From positions 1 through 35,916 of IMG/VR virus record IMGVR_UViG_3300007735_000673: a stretch of DNA of 35,916 nucleotides, one strand, 5' to 3'. Origin of the DNA: a virus. The translations under genes were made by a program, and so were the position numbers. This document shows positions 7,303 through 15,867 of the stretch, piece after piece. Within the stretch, counting starts at the first letter, position 1. Each line of letters starts with the position of its first letter. The notes beneath the pieces were generated by a model. The model had not been told where the DNA came from, searched no databases, and saw only the letters and a list, made by a program, of their open reading frames with translations.

Positions 7303-8214
7303 ATGCCATTTGCACAGGGTTCTAGAACACAGCTCGCCTATATTACGGAGAGCACATACGGCACGACACCCGCGACGCCCGCGATGGTTTCGCTGCCCTT
7401 CGTCACACATTCAGTCGACCTCAGCAAAACGCGCGTGCAATCGGCAGAGATCACCCCGGATCGTATGCCCCGCGTCGATCGTCACGGGCAGCGCACTGTC
7501 GCTGGTGACATCGCCGTCGAGATGCGCCCGGCTGATTATGATTTCTTGCTCGAAGCTGCCCTGTTCGGCGCGTTTGCGACCAACGTGCTGAACACGGGGA
7601 CGACAGTCAAATCCTTTACGCTCGAAGACGGCGCGCTCGACATCACGCAGTTTCGCGCGTTCACAGGCTGCATGGTCAACACGATGCAGATCTCGATCGC
7701 ACCAAACCAGATGACGACAGCGACATTCGGGATTATCGGCAAGAACATGACGCAGAGCACGACGCCGCTCGATGCGACCTTGACCGCAGCTTCGAATAAC
7801 GAACCTTTCGACAGCTTCTCCGGCGCGATCAGCGAAGGCGGATCCACCATTGCCTACGTCAATTCAATCGATTTCACGCTCAACAACAACCTGAACCCCG
7901 CATTCGCGCTCGGATCAACGACCACTCCTCAGATGGAGTTTGGGATGTCGAACCTAGAAGGCACGATGACTGTTTACTATCAGGACAAAGCGCTGATTGA
8001 TAAGTTCTTGGACGAAACGGAAAGTTCGCTTTCGATCGTGCTGGACGACCGCGTGGCCGGGCTAAACTACACGCTGCTGATGCCGCGCATCAAGATCAAT
8101 GGCGCGGCTGTTCCTGTTGCCGGCCCAACATCGCGCTTGATCACCATCCCGTTCGTTGCGCTGCGCGACAGTTCGACGGGCACGCAGCTGCGCATCACGC
8201 GCACGACATCATAA
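7303..8214 (+). CDS. Major tail (tube) protein, 303 aa
   Basis: The start GSRTQLAYITESTYGTTPAT is characteristic of long-tube major tail proteins, followed by KTRVQSAEITPDRMPRVDRH. The rest is beta-rich, with a repeat of the type GGSTIAYVNSIDFTLNNNLN. It is followed by a frameshifted chaperone pair and a tape measure, the standard order. The ribosome site AAAAGGAGG is one of the strongest in the window and lies in a rare 15-base gap, fitting a protein made in hundreds of copies. Confidence 0.9.
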   Translation: MPFAQGSRTQLAYITESTYGTTPATPAMVSLPFVTHSVDLSKTRVQSAEITPDRMPRVDRHGQRTVAGDIAVEMRPADYDFLLEAALFGAFATNVLNTGTTVKSFTLEDGALDITQFRAFTGCMVNTMQISIAPNQMTTATFGIIGKNMTQSTTPLDATLTAASNNEPFDSFSGAISEGGSTIAYVNSIDFTLNNNLNPAFALGSTTTPQMEFGMSNLEGTMTVYYQDKALIDKFLDETESSLSIVLDDRVAGLNYTLLMPRIKINGAAVPVAGPTSRLITIPFVALRDSSTGTQLRITRTTS

Positions 8215-8224
8215 AGGGAAACTG

Positions 8225-8590
8225 ATGGATCTCTACGACCTCACGCTTCGCGAAACCTACACCTACGCTGTTTTGCATCCGATCAAAAAGGAACCCGTCT
8301 TAAACAAAGACGGGTCGCCGCAGTGGATCGAGATCTACGGCGCGGACACGCCGCAATACCGCAACGCGCTGGCCGAAGTGGCGCGCCTCGGGATCGAAGA
8401 CCAGACGCAAAAGCTGGTCGCGTTCCTTGGGCGCATCACAGCGCGCTGGGACATCACCGCAGGAAAAGACCGCCCGCGCGTGGAAGACGCCCCAGAGGTT
8501 TATGCCAAGTTTCCCGCGTGGCTGCGCGATGACATATTCACGGCGGCGTCGGTCCGCGCCAATTTTTTCGAGGGGCCCTCGGCGAGCTGA
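8225..8590 (+). CDS. Tail assembly chaperone, short form (gpG-like), 121 aa
   Basis: A small acidic protein between the major tail protein and the tape measure gene, the position of lambda gpG. It begins MDLYDLTLRETYTYAVLHPI with GGGAAACTG upstream, and ends NFFEGPSAS at a TGA at 8588-8590. Near its end the codons AAT TTT TTC form a T TTT TTC slippery heptamer in the correct frame (8563-8569). I take this as the unshifted product, which would coat the tape measure together with the frameshifted form during tail assembly. Confidence 0.85.
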   Translation: MDLYDLTLRETYTYAVLHPIKKEPVLNKDGSPQWIEIYGADTPQYRNALAEVARLGIEDQTQKLVAFLGRITARWDITAGKDRPRVEDAPEVYAKFPAWLRDDIFTAASVRANFFEGPSAS

Positions 8591-8907
8591 TAAAGCACGC
8601 TGAGGGGGTCTTTCGGCTCGCGCAACGGGATAAAGACGGGATCTCGCTGCGCGAGCATTACGAGCAAGTCGAAAAGGCGACGGGGATCCGCCCGCACGAA
8701 CTGGACATCACGCCCATGCCGCCAACAATGGGCGAGTTCTGGTCGGTGTTCCTGCGCCTGCATCGGTCTCGGCAGGCCGACGCGCCGATAGCATTTTCGG
8801 AGGTGTTGGCGTATAGTAAACTTACAGGGCGGGTCTTCACGCCCCTAGAGGTCGACGCGATCTCAGAACTCGACGGCTTGTGGCACGCAGAGAGGGCAAA
8901 GAAGTGA
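8225..8907 (+). CDS. Tail assembly chaperone, -1 frameshift form (gpGT-like), 227 aa
   Basis: After the slippery site at 8563-8569 the -1 frame is open from 8533 to a TGA at 8905-8907 and has no good start of its own near its beginning, so a fusion is the natural reading. The shifted part begins RGALGELIKHAEGVF and includes LREHYEQVEKATGIRPHELD and TPMPPTMGEFWSVFLRLHR. It adds 112 residues to the first 115. This is the conserved G/GT arrangement of siphophage tails. The T domain recruits the tube protein in lambda. The stop overlaps the tape measure start (GTGA). Confidence 0.82.
8563..8569 (+). promoter_or_regulatory. -1 ribosomal frameshift slippery site T TTT TTC
   Basis: Seven bases TTTTTTC lie in the X XXY YYZ arrangement relative to the chaperone frame (codons AAT TTT TTC GAG). 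Slipping back one base leads directly into the long open -1 frame. The unshifted frame stops 19 bases later. A GC-rich stretch (GAGGGGCCCTCGGCGAGC) follows and contains GAGGG with CCCTC, which could form a small stem. Confidence 0.85.
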
Positions 8908-10949
8908 CCAGTCTTGTAACGCTTGGCGTCGAAGTTCAGACCAAAGGCGCAGCGCAATCTGCGCAGCAGCTCGGCCAATTCAGCAGCGCGGCAAAGGGCG
9001 CTGCGGGCGCAGCCGACACCCTAGAGAACCAACTGAACGCGACATCCGCCGCGCAGTCTAAGATCGCAGCAACGGCGCGCCCGCTCCCGGGCGCGATGGA
9101 TCGCATCGGGGCTGCATTTAACAACAACTCGTCTCGCATCCAAAACACCAGCTTCCAGCTTTCTGACCTTATCGTTCAGATGGAGATGGGCGTTCCAGCA
9201 TCCCGCGCTCTCGGCCAGCAACTCCCGCAAATGCTGGGCGGTTTCGGGCCGCTCGGCGCAGTCATCGGCGTTGCAACTGGCGCGCTGCTGACCTTCGCGC
9301 CTTCTATTCTTGGCGCTGCGGATGGCGCTGAAGCACTCACCAAGGCAATGGATGACCTAACTGATGCTGTAGACGCCTATGCTTCAGCATCCGCCGCCGC
9401 TGCTTCACCTACCGATAAGCTGATCGAACAATATGGCGCAGCATCAGGAAAAGCGCGCGAGCTTCTACAGATCAACCAAGAACTTGCCAAGCTAAACGCG
9501 CTAGATGCGCTCGCGGCGTCTTCTGAAGCGCTCGTCAGCGCGTTCGGTGATTTTGAAGGGCAGACAGGTGAGCAACTAATCGCCACGGGGGAAAAGGTTG
9601 AAGCTCTGCGGGCGCAGATGGCCGATCTTCAGAAGCAAGCAGAGACAGCGGGCGACGCGCAGGCTGGATTCCTATCGGGCCGCATTATGGGCCTGCAAAC
9701 CCAGATTGACGATTTGGATGGATATCGGGAGGGTATCGAGCGCGTCAAAGTAGCTCTGGGATCCACGCAGGAAGAAGCAGTTACTTTTTCTGCTGCTCTT
9801 GCAGATCTGCAAACCGCACTGACTGTTGACGAGCAGGTTGCCGCACTTGCTGAAGTCAAGCAGCTGATGCTTGAGATCACCGGCGGCACGGAAAACATGA
9901 CCGAAGCGCAGCGTGAGCTTACCCAGCAAATGATCAATGCCGCACTGGCCGGGCTAGATCTGGCTGACAACGCAGGGGCGGCTGCGAACAACATCAGCGC
10001 GGCGACGTCTAACGCCACCGCCTTGGCCGACGAAATGGGCCGCGCAGCATCAAACGCCATCGCGATGGCAGCGAACGCATCGCAAGCGCGCCGCGAAGCG
10101 GAAATCAGGCTGCAATTTGCGGGCGACCCAGTAGGGCAAGCTGGTGCGCTGGCTGCGGAACAGTTTAATCAATCCGCAGGCAATATGCGGGGATCGCAGG
10201 ACAGGATCCTGCGGATGCAATTTGAAACTTTGCGGCAGGAGACTATCGACAATGCTGTGGCAACCGCTGAAGCTCAGGTCGCGCTTGCATCATTTAACGA
10301 TACTATGCGCAGCAGCGGAACTGCGGCGGCAAAAGTCGATCAAGAGGTGGCAAAACTGACCGAAACCTTTGACCCTTTTCAAAAGATGGTTGAAGGCGTT
10401 GCGGGCACAATCGAGAGCGAACTCAATAGCGCGTTCGCATCGGTCTTAGATGGAACGAAAACACTTGGCGGGGCGTTGCTCGACTTTGCGTCAAACGTGC
10501 TCGCAAAGGTCGCGCAGGATCTGTTTGCAGAGCAGTTCTCTAAGCCTATCGCAGCTGGGATCGCTGGACTCTTTTCAGCGAAGGGGAACGTGTTTAACGG
10601 CGCGGGCGTTACTCCCTTTGCGAACGGCGGCGTCGTCAGCGGGCCTACAATCTTCCCGTTCGCAAACGGCATCGGGCTGATGGGCGAAGCAGGGCCGGAG
10701 GCGATCATGCCGCTGGCGCGCGGCGCGGATGGCAAGCTGGGCGTCTCCGCGGCGAACGGCAACAGCGCGCCGAATGTCATCATCAACAATTACAGCGGAC
10801 AGGAAGCCACGGCGTCATCTGACAGCGCGGGGAACCTCGTCGTCGAGATTGGCCGCGCCATTGCGCAGGACATCACTTCTGGCGGGCCTAGCTATCGCGC
10901 CATCCGAACGACGTTCGGGCTGGGCAACCGCTTGCAGCAGAGGGGCTAG
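8904..10949 (+). CDS. Tail tape measure protein, 681 aa
   Basis: The start chosen is the GTG at 8904, overlapping the chaperone stop and preceded by AGAGGGCAAAGAA. It gives MTSLVTLGVEVQTKGAAQSA, typical of tape measure N-termini. The protein is long and Ala/Gln-rich with extended coiled coil (residues about 170-430). A hydrophobic segment near residue 110-130 (GPLGAVIGVATGALLTFAPS) is typical of these proteins and may enter the membrane. The C-terminal part FANGGVVSGPTIFPFANGIG followed by LMGEAGPEAIMPLARG is the usual tape-measure tail. It sets tail length: at about 1.5 angstrom per residue this would predict roughly 100 nm. Confidence 0.93.
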   Translation: MTSLVTLGVEVQTKGAAQSAQQLGQFSSAAKGAAGAADTLENQLNATSAAQSKIAATARPLPGAMDRIGAAFNNNSSRIQNTSFQLSDLIVQMEMGVPASRALGQQLPQMLGGFGPLGAVIGVATGALLTFAPSILGAADGAEALTKAMDDLTDAVDAYASASAAAASPTDKLIEQYGAASGKARELLQINQELAKLNALDALAASSEALVSAFGDFEGQTGEQLIATGEKVEALRAQMADLQKQAETAGDAQAGFLSGRIMGLQTQIDDLDGYREGIERVKVALGSTQEEAVTFSAALADLQTALTVDEQVAALAEVKQLMLEITGGTENMTEAQRELTQQMINAALAGLDLADNAGAAANNISAATSNATALADEMGRAASNAIAMAANASQARREAEIRLQFAGDPVGQAGALAAEQFNQSAGNMRGSQDRILRMQFETLRQETIDNAVATAEAQVALASFNDTMRSSGTAAAKVDQEVAKLTETFDPFQKMVEGVAGTIESELNSAFASVLDGTKTLGGALLDFASNVLAKVAQDLFAEQFSKPIAAGIAGLFSAKGNVFNGAGVTPFANGGVVSGPTIFPFANGIGLMGEAGPEAIMPLARGADGKLGVSAANGNSAPNVIINNYSGQEATASSDSAGNLVVEIGRAIAQDITSGGPSYRAIRTTFGLGNRLQQRG

Positions 10950-10952
10950 ACC

Positions 10953-11318
10953 ATGCCAACGTGGCCGGGATCACTTCCGCAATATTTCGAAGTCGGCGTG
11001 CAGGACACCCGGCAGCAGGGCTTCATCCGCTCTCAGACCGAAACCGGCCCATATAAGCAACGCAAGCGGTTCACCGCGACATCCAGATTTCTGTCGGGCA
11101 CGATGCTGTTAACGGGAACCCAGCGCGCGACGTTTGAAACATTCTATAAGACGACGATCTCCGAAGGCACGGACGCATTCGACTTCATCGATCCTGCGGA
11201 TTTCTCGACCATCTCAGCGCGCTTTGTGTCGCCGCCTTCCCTCTCCGCCGTATCTGGCGGGGGCACGGCGGGCACTGGGCAGTGGCGCATCGAGATCGTG
11301 CTGGAGGTTCTCCCGTAA
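10953..11318 (+). CDS. Minor tail protein (distal tail side), 121 aa
   Basis: It starts PTWPGSLPQYFEVGVQDTRQ and has a beta-rich body with TATSRFLSGTMLLTGTQRA and QWRIEIVLEVLP. This matches small minor tail proteins (lambda gpM-like) that follow the tape measure and connect tube to tip. It is placed four bases after the tape measure and shares a TAATG overlap with the next gene. Confidence 0.72.
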   Translation: MPTWPGSLPQYFEVGVQDTRQQGFIRSQTETGPYKQRKRFTATSRFLSGTMLLTGTQRATFETFYKTTISEGTDAFDFIDPADFSTISARFVSPPSLSAVSGGGTAGTGQWRIEIVLEVLP

Positions 11319-11794
11319 TGGCGCGCACCCTTCCCACCGCTGTTATCACCGCCGTGAATTCGCAGACGACGGCGCGCGCGTTTCTGGTGCTGCTTGAGAT
11401 CACGCACAGCGATCTCGACACGTTTTATCTGGTCAACAACACAGAGAACATCACATCCGGCGGCAACACCTATATTGCTTTCCCGTTCGCCGTGACGCTC
11501 CCGCCAGACGACCCAGAGCTGCAAGTGCGGGCGCGCCTCACGCTGTCGCACGTCACGACCGAACTTAACATCTTGCGCACGCTGGCAGGGCAGCGCGAGC
11601 GGCCCGCGTTCAAGCTGGAGGTGATCGACGCGAGCGCGCCCAACACCATCTTGCAGAGCGTTTCCGGGCTTGTCGCGGCGTCGGTCAGCTATAACGCAGA
11701 CGCGATGAACATCGACCTCACAATCGACAACTTCCTCACGGAGCCTTTCCCAAGTGCAACCTTCTCGCCGTCTACCTTCCCCGGCATCTTCTAA
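11318..11794 (+). CDS. Minor tail protein, DUF1833-like, 158 aa
   Basis: The order TARAFLVLLEITHSDLDTFY, then ITSGGNTYIAFPFAVTLPPD and NILRTLAGQRERPAFKLEV fits the DUF1833 family of phage tail proteins (lambda gpL-like position). The start at 11318 is chosen because it overlaps the previous stop (TAATG). It is followed by an NlpC/P60 protein and a J-like tip protein, the standard M-L-K-(I)-J order. Confidence 0.78.
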   Translation: MARTLPTAVITAVNSQTTARAFLVLLEITHSDLDTFYLVNNTENITSGGNTYIAFPFAVTLPPDDPELQVRARLTLSHVTTELNILRTLAGQRERPAFKLEVIDASAPNTILQSVSGLVAASVSYNADAMNIDLTIDNFLTEPFPSATFSPSTFPGIF

Positions 11795-12191
11795 CTGGTG
11801 GAACAATTATGTCGGGATCCCGTTCAAATGGAACGGGGCGACGCGTGAAGGCGCGTCGTGCTGGGGGCTTGTCTGCTTGGTTTACAAAGAAGTCTATAAG
11901 ATCAAGCTGCCGCGCCACAATGAGATGGAGAGCCAGATCGAGCGCGGCGCGGGATCCTTTGCGGATTTTGCCGCGACAGGCGTGCAGATTGATCTCGCAG
12001 ATGTGCAATCTGGCGACGTCTTGCACATGTGGGGGTTCTATAAGGGCAGGCGGCGCGCCACGCATTGCGGGATCGTCACGCAGCCCGGCTTCGTGCTCCA
12101 TGCAGAAGAGGTTATCGGATCCTGCATTTCGCGCTATAAGGGCGACAACCGTTTCTTGCAGCGCGTGATCGGAGCATATCGCCTTGAATGA
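11754..12191 (+). CDS. NlpC/P60-type tail tip peptidase (gpK-like), 145 aa
   Basis: YVGIPFKWNGATREGASCWG followed by LVCLVYKE is the NlpC/P60 catalytic Cys region, with Cys at about residue 39. THCGIV about 70 residues later supplies the His. Such tail proteins are thought to cut peptidoglycan or process tail parts during assembly and entry. No ATG fits; the GTG at 11754 has GGAG ten bases upstream and makes a 41-base overlap with the DUF1833 gene. The overlap is large but no later start preserves the WWNNYVGIP fold start. Confidence 0.85.
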   Translation: MQPSRRLPSPASSNWWNNYVGIPFKWNGATREGASCWGLVCLVYKEVYKIKLPRHNEMESQIERGAGSFADFAATGVQIDLADVQSGDVLHMWGFYKGRRRATHCGIVTQPGFVLHAEEVIGSCISRYKGDNRFLQRVIGAYRLE

Positions 12192-15100
12192 CCTCACCCA
12201 CCCAAATCAGAGCGCGCTCGCAGAATACATCGAAGTCACGCTCGTTCTGAACCCGCTGGCGCAAGGGGGCCGCATGGTCGTTCGCGTCGCGCCATTAGGC
12301 ACGCTTGCGGATTTGGTCGCGGCGCTCGTGCCAGACGAACTTGACCGCGACCACATCAGCGCGTTCATTGGGGGCGATTACATCGACCCGGATCTCTGGG
12401 CGAAGATCCGCCCGAAGTCTGGCGCGTCGGTATATCTGCGCATCGTGCCGCAGGATCCAGTCACGCTGATTTCAATTCTTGCAACCGCAACCGCGCCGAC
12501 AATCGCAACCGCAATCGGCTTCACCGCGGGGACACTCGCAGCATCTATCGCGGGCGCGGCGATTTCTATGGCGATCACTTATGCGGCTTCGGCGCTGATC
12601 GGGCCGCGCACAACGCAGAACCGCACTGAAAGCCCGACTTACGGGATCACATCAGCGCGCAATGGCATAACGCCATTCCAGACTGTGCCCGTCGTTCTGG
12701 GCACGCACCGCATGGTTCCGCCATATGGCGCGACCCCATATACAGAGGTCGTCGGGAATGCGCAGTATTTGCGATTTGTGCTGATTTGGGGCTATGGGCC
12801 GGTCACAGTTTCTGACATCAGGATCGGCAATACGCCGATTGGCGATTATGTTGATGTTGAAACAGAGCACGATTTTAACGGCACAGAGACCCAGCTTGAT
12901 CTCTACCCAGCGGACGCCAGCCAAGAAGATCTATCAATCCGCTTGACGACTGATTATGTCGAGCGCAGGACGCCGCTAGACACAACAGAAATCGGCGTCA
13001 CGCTGACTTTCCCCTCTGGGCTGTTCAAACAGAATGACAGTGGGCAGCGGGTGAACACTTCCGCGCGCATCCTTGGCGATTACAGGCTCGTCGGCGCAGG
13101 GTCTTGGACGTCGTGGTTTGACCAGACCTATACCGACGACACCGCGCAGGTGAAACGCGTGTCACAGCGCCAGCGCGGGCTCACCTCTGGGCAATATGAG
13201 GTGCGCATCAAACGCCAAGTTGCGCAATCAAGTAACGCGAAGATCAGCGACAGCTGCATATGGACGGATCTGCGTTCATTCAACACGCAATCGGAGCCGG
13301 TGCTTCTGTCTGGTATCGCAAAAAGCGCGTTTCGCATCAAAGCAACAGACCAGCTCAACGGCATCATCGATCAGCTGAACGCGCTTGTCTCGCTCAAAAT
13401 CCCAACATGGAACGGGTCTGCGTGGACAACGGCGACGAGCACGACATCAAACCCCGCGGCGATCTTCCGCTACGTCCTAAAAGGCGCGCCGAACAAGAAG
13501 CCCGTCACGGCGGCGAACATCAACGACGAAGACCTGGGCGCGTGGTATGAGTTCTGCGAAACAAACGGGTTCGCATTCGACCAAGTGATCGATTTCCAGT
13601 TGTCGGTGCGCGATCTGCTGCAAGACGTCGCTAATGCGGGCAAGGCGAGCCCCGCCTATGTTGACGACAAATGGACAGTGATCATCGAGCAGCCGCGCTC
13701 AACAGTCATTCAACATTTCACGCCGCGCAATACCCGAAATTTTGCCGGCCAGATCATTTATAACGAGATCCCGGACGCGCTGCGCATTCGGTTTTTTAAC
13801 AAGAATAAGGGTTACCGCGAAGACGAGCGCATCATCTATGACGACGGCTTTAACGCCGCGAACGCGACCACTTTCCAGCTGATCGATTTGCCCGGCCAGA
13901 CGAACGCGGCCAACGTCTACAAACTGGGCCGCCACTATATTGCATCGGCGCGCCTGCGCCCAGAGGTGTTCACATTCGAACTCGACATTGAGCACCTTGT
14001 CGCAATGCGCGGGGATCTGTGCCGATTGACGCATGACGTGCCGGGGATCGGCCAGATGTCGGGCCGCGTGGTCTCGCGCGCCACGAATACGATAGTTCTT
14101 GACGAGCCGGTCACGCGCGAAGCGGGTAAGGCTTACACGCTGCGGATCCGCGAAACCGCGACGGGCACGACCCGCGCGCTGACAGTCGCGGCATCAGGCA
14201 CGACAGTGACCAGCGACACTGTGGATGTGACGAGTGGCGGATCTGATGTGAACACTGGCGATCTGTTTCAGTTCGGGGAGCAGAACCTTGAGAGCTTAGA
14301 AGTGCTGATCGCTGGGATCGAATACTTGGACGATCTCGCGGCCGCCGTCACTTGCGTCCCATATTCAGCCGCGATTTATAACGCAGCAGATGCGATCCCA
14401 GAATACACCACGATCCTGTCTGATCCGGTTTCGGCGTCTTTTGTCGGCCCACCGCGCCCGTTTATTTCGAATGTCGTATCAGATGAAGCCGCGCTGCAAG
14501 TCACGTCGAGCGGCGCAATCGTTCCATCGATCTTCCTTTATGTGCAGGCAGGCAAAACAGCCAGCGCATCGGACGGGACAGTCACCAGAACCGCATTCTT
14601 TCAAGCGCGCTTCCGCAGATCAGGCACAGATGACCCGTTCACCTATATGCCCTATTCCGCAGTCGACAGCCCTTATGTCGAAATATTCCCCGTGGAAAGC
14701 GGCATCAACTATGACATCGCCGTGCGCGCAATCGGCCCAGACGACGGAACGACCAGCGCGTTCGTCGAGATTTCAAACCACACAGTCATCGGTGCGACAG
14801 CCAAGCCGCCGCAAGTCGATACGTTCACCCTAAACACCATCGGCGAGCATACCTACGTCGAGTGGGCCTATCCGTCGATTGCGGTCGATGTGACAGGCTA
14901 CGAGATCCGCTATTCGGCAAACCAGAACAACACGGCATGGACAACGATGACAGTGCTATCGGACGCGCTCCCCCGGGAGGCGCGTTCATTTACTGTGCCC
15001 AGCCGCTCTGGATCCTACGCGATCAAAGCGATTGACGTGCTGAACAACCGATCAGTTCTTGCGACCTTTATCAATGCGTCACTGGAAGACCCTGCCGCGC

Positions 15101-15867
15101 AGAACGTCGTTTCTACGCTGACGCAAGAACCGCTTTGGACTGGCACTTTAACAAATGTGGATCGCAGCGGTTCTACCATCTTGCTGCGCAGCCAGAACTT
15201 TATGGCTGGCTGGACGACGCTTGCGTCGATCGTGAGCATCGGCGTCTCACCTGATCTGGGCTACGCTGCGGAAGGTTACTATGAGTTCGGCGAGACGGAT
15301 CTCAGCGAAGTTTACACATCGCGCGTCATCGTGGATGCGGTGGTCTCAACCTCTGGCGGGCTTACGACAATGGCGACATGGGTCAACCTTGCAGGCCTTG
15401 CCAACATCGCTGGGGCCGACACTGGCGACGAAGTATCAGTCGAGCTGCAAGTCAACTATTCCATCGTCGACAGCGCGACCCCGGTCTATCAAGGATGGCG
15501 GCGATTCGTCGTCGGGGATTACACCGCGCGGCATCTCAAGTTTCGCGCCGTGCTCAAGACCATCTTTGCCACAATCAGCCCGACAATCAGCGCGCTGACA
15601 GTCGTAATTGATATGCCAGATCGTGTTGACTATGGAAACGACCTCACGTCGGGCGCGGGCACTTATTCCGTGGTATTCTCGCCCAGCTTCCGCGAACTGC
15701 GGTCGGTGACCATCGCCGCGCAGAATATGAACACGGGCGACTATTACGTTATTTCTAACAAGACGAGAACGGGCTTCGATGTTATATTCCGCAACAGCGC
15801 CGGGGCTGCGGTTAGTCGCTCGTTCGATTATCAAGCAATCGGCTTTGGCAGAGAAAGAGGCACCTGA
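12184..15867 (+). CDS. Tail tip attachment protein, J-like host specificity protein, 1227 aa
   Basis: The start is a TTG at 12184 with GGAG nine bases upstream. Residues 1-90 resemble a small tail-assembly domain (lambda gpI-like), followed by a hydrophobic double segment at about residues 95-140 (LISILATATAPTIATAIGFT, SMAITYAASALIG). After that comes a long J-like body with PYGATPYTEVVGNAQYLRFV and WGYGPVTVSDIRIGNTPIGD. Beta domains of fibronectin-III type lie around residues 760-980 (for example YVEWAYPSIAVDVTGYEIRY). The C-terminal ~150 residues should carry the host-binding part. A gpI-gpJ fusion is inferred. It overlaps the peptidase gene by eight bases and the fibre gene by one. Confidence 0.9.
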   Translation: MNDLTHPNQSALAEYIEVTLVLNPLAQGGRMVVRVAPLGTLADLVAALVPDELDRDHISAFIGGDYIDPDLWAKIRPKSGASVYLRIVPQDPVTLISILATATAPTIATAIGFTAGTLAASIAGAAISMAITYAASALIGPRTTQNRTESPTYGITSARNGITPFQTVPVVLGTHRMVPPYGATPYTEVVGNAQYLRFVLIWGYGPVTVSDIRIGNTPIGDYVDVETEHDFNGTETQLDLYPADASQEDLSIRLTTDYVERRTPLDTTEIGVTLTFPSGLFKQNDSGQRVNTSARILGDYRLVGAGSWTSWFDQTYTDDTAQVKRVSQRQRGLTSGQYEVRIKRQVAQSSNAKISDSCIWTDLRSFNTQSEPVLLSGIAKSAFRIKATDQLNGIIDQLNALVSLKIPTWNGSAWTTATSTTSNPAAIFRYVLKGAPNKKPVTAANINDEDLGAWYEFCETNGFAFDQVIDFQLSVRDLLQDVANAGKASPAYVDDKWTVIIEQPRSTVIQHFTPRNTRNFAGQIIYNEIPDALRIRFFNKNKGYREDERIIYDDGFNAANATTFQLIDLPGQTNAANVYKLGRHYIASARLRPEVFTFELDIEHLVAMRGDLCRLTHDVPGIGQMSGRVVSRATNTIVLDEPVTREAGKAYTLRIRETATGTTRALTVAASGTTVTSDTVDVTSGGSDVNTGDLFQFGEQNLESLEVLIAGIEYLDDLAAAVTCVPYSAAIYNAADAIPEYTTILSDPVSASFVGPPRPFISNVVSDEAALQVTSSGAIVPSIFLYVQAGKTASASDGTVTRTAFFQARFRRSGTDDPFTYMPYSAVDSPYVEIFPVESGINYDIAVRAIGPDDGTTSAFVEISNHTVIGATAKPPQVDTFTLNTIGEHTYVEWAYPSIAVDVTGYEIRYSANQNNTAWTTMTVLSDALPREARSFTVPSRSGSYAIKAIDVLNNRSVLATFINASLEDPAAQNVVSTLTQEPLWTGTLTNVDRSGSTILLRSQNFMAGWTTLASIVSIGVSPDLGYAAEGYYEFGETDLSEVYTSRVIVDAVVSTSGGLTTMATWVNLAGLANIAGADTGDEVSVELQVNYSIVDSATPVYQGWRRFVVGDYTARHLKFRAVLKTIFATISPTISALTVVIDMPDRVDYGNDLTSGAGTYSVVFSPSFRELRSVTIAAQNMNTGDYYVISNKTRTGFDVIFRNSAGAAVSRSFDYQAIGFGRERGT

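Noticed and set aside
8716-8907. Separate 63-residue gene starting at the ATG at 8716
   Set aside because: The same frame is open much further upstream to 8533 and fits the -1 frameshift product better; there is no ribosome site at 8716.
11144-11806. 220-codon - strand ORF over tail genes
   Set aside because: Antisense shadow of two recognisable minor tail genes; no ribosome site or domain pattern.
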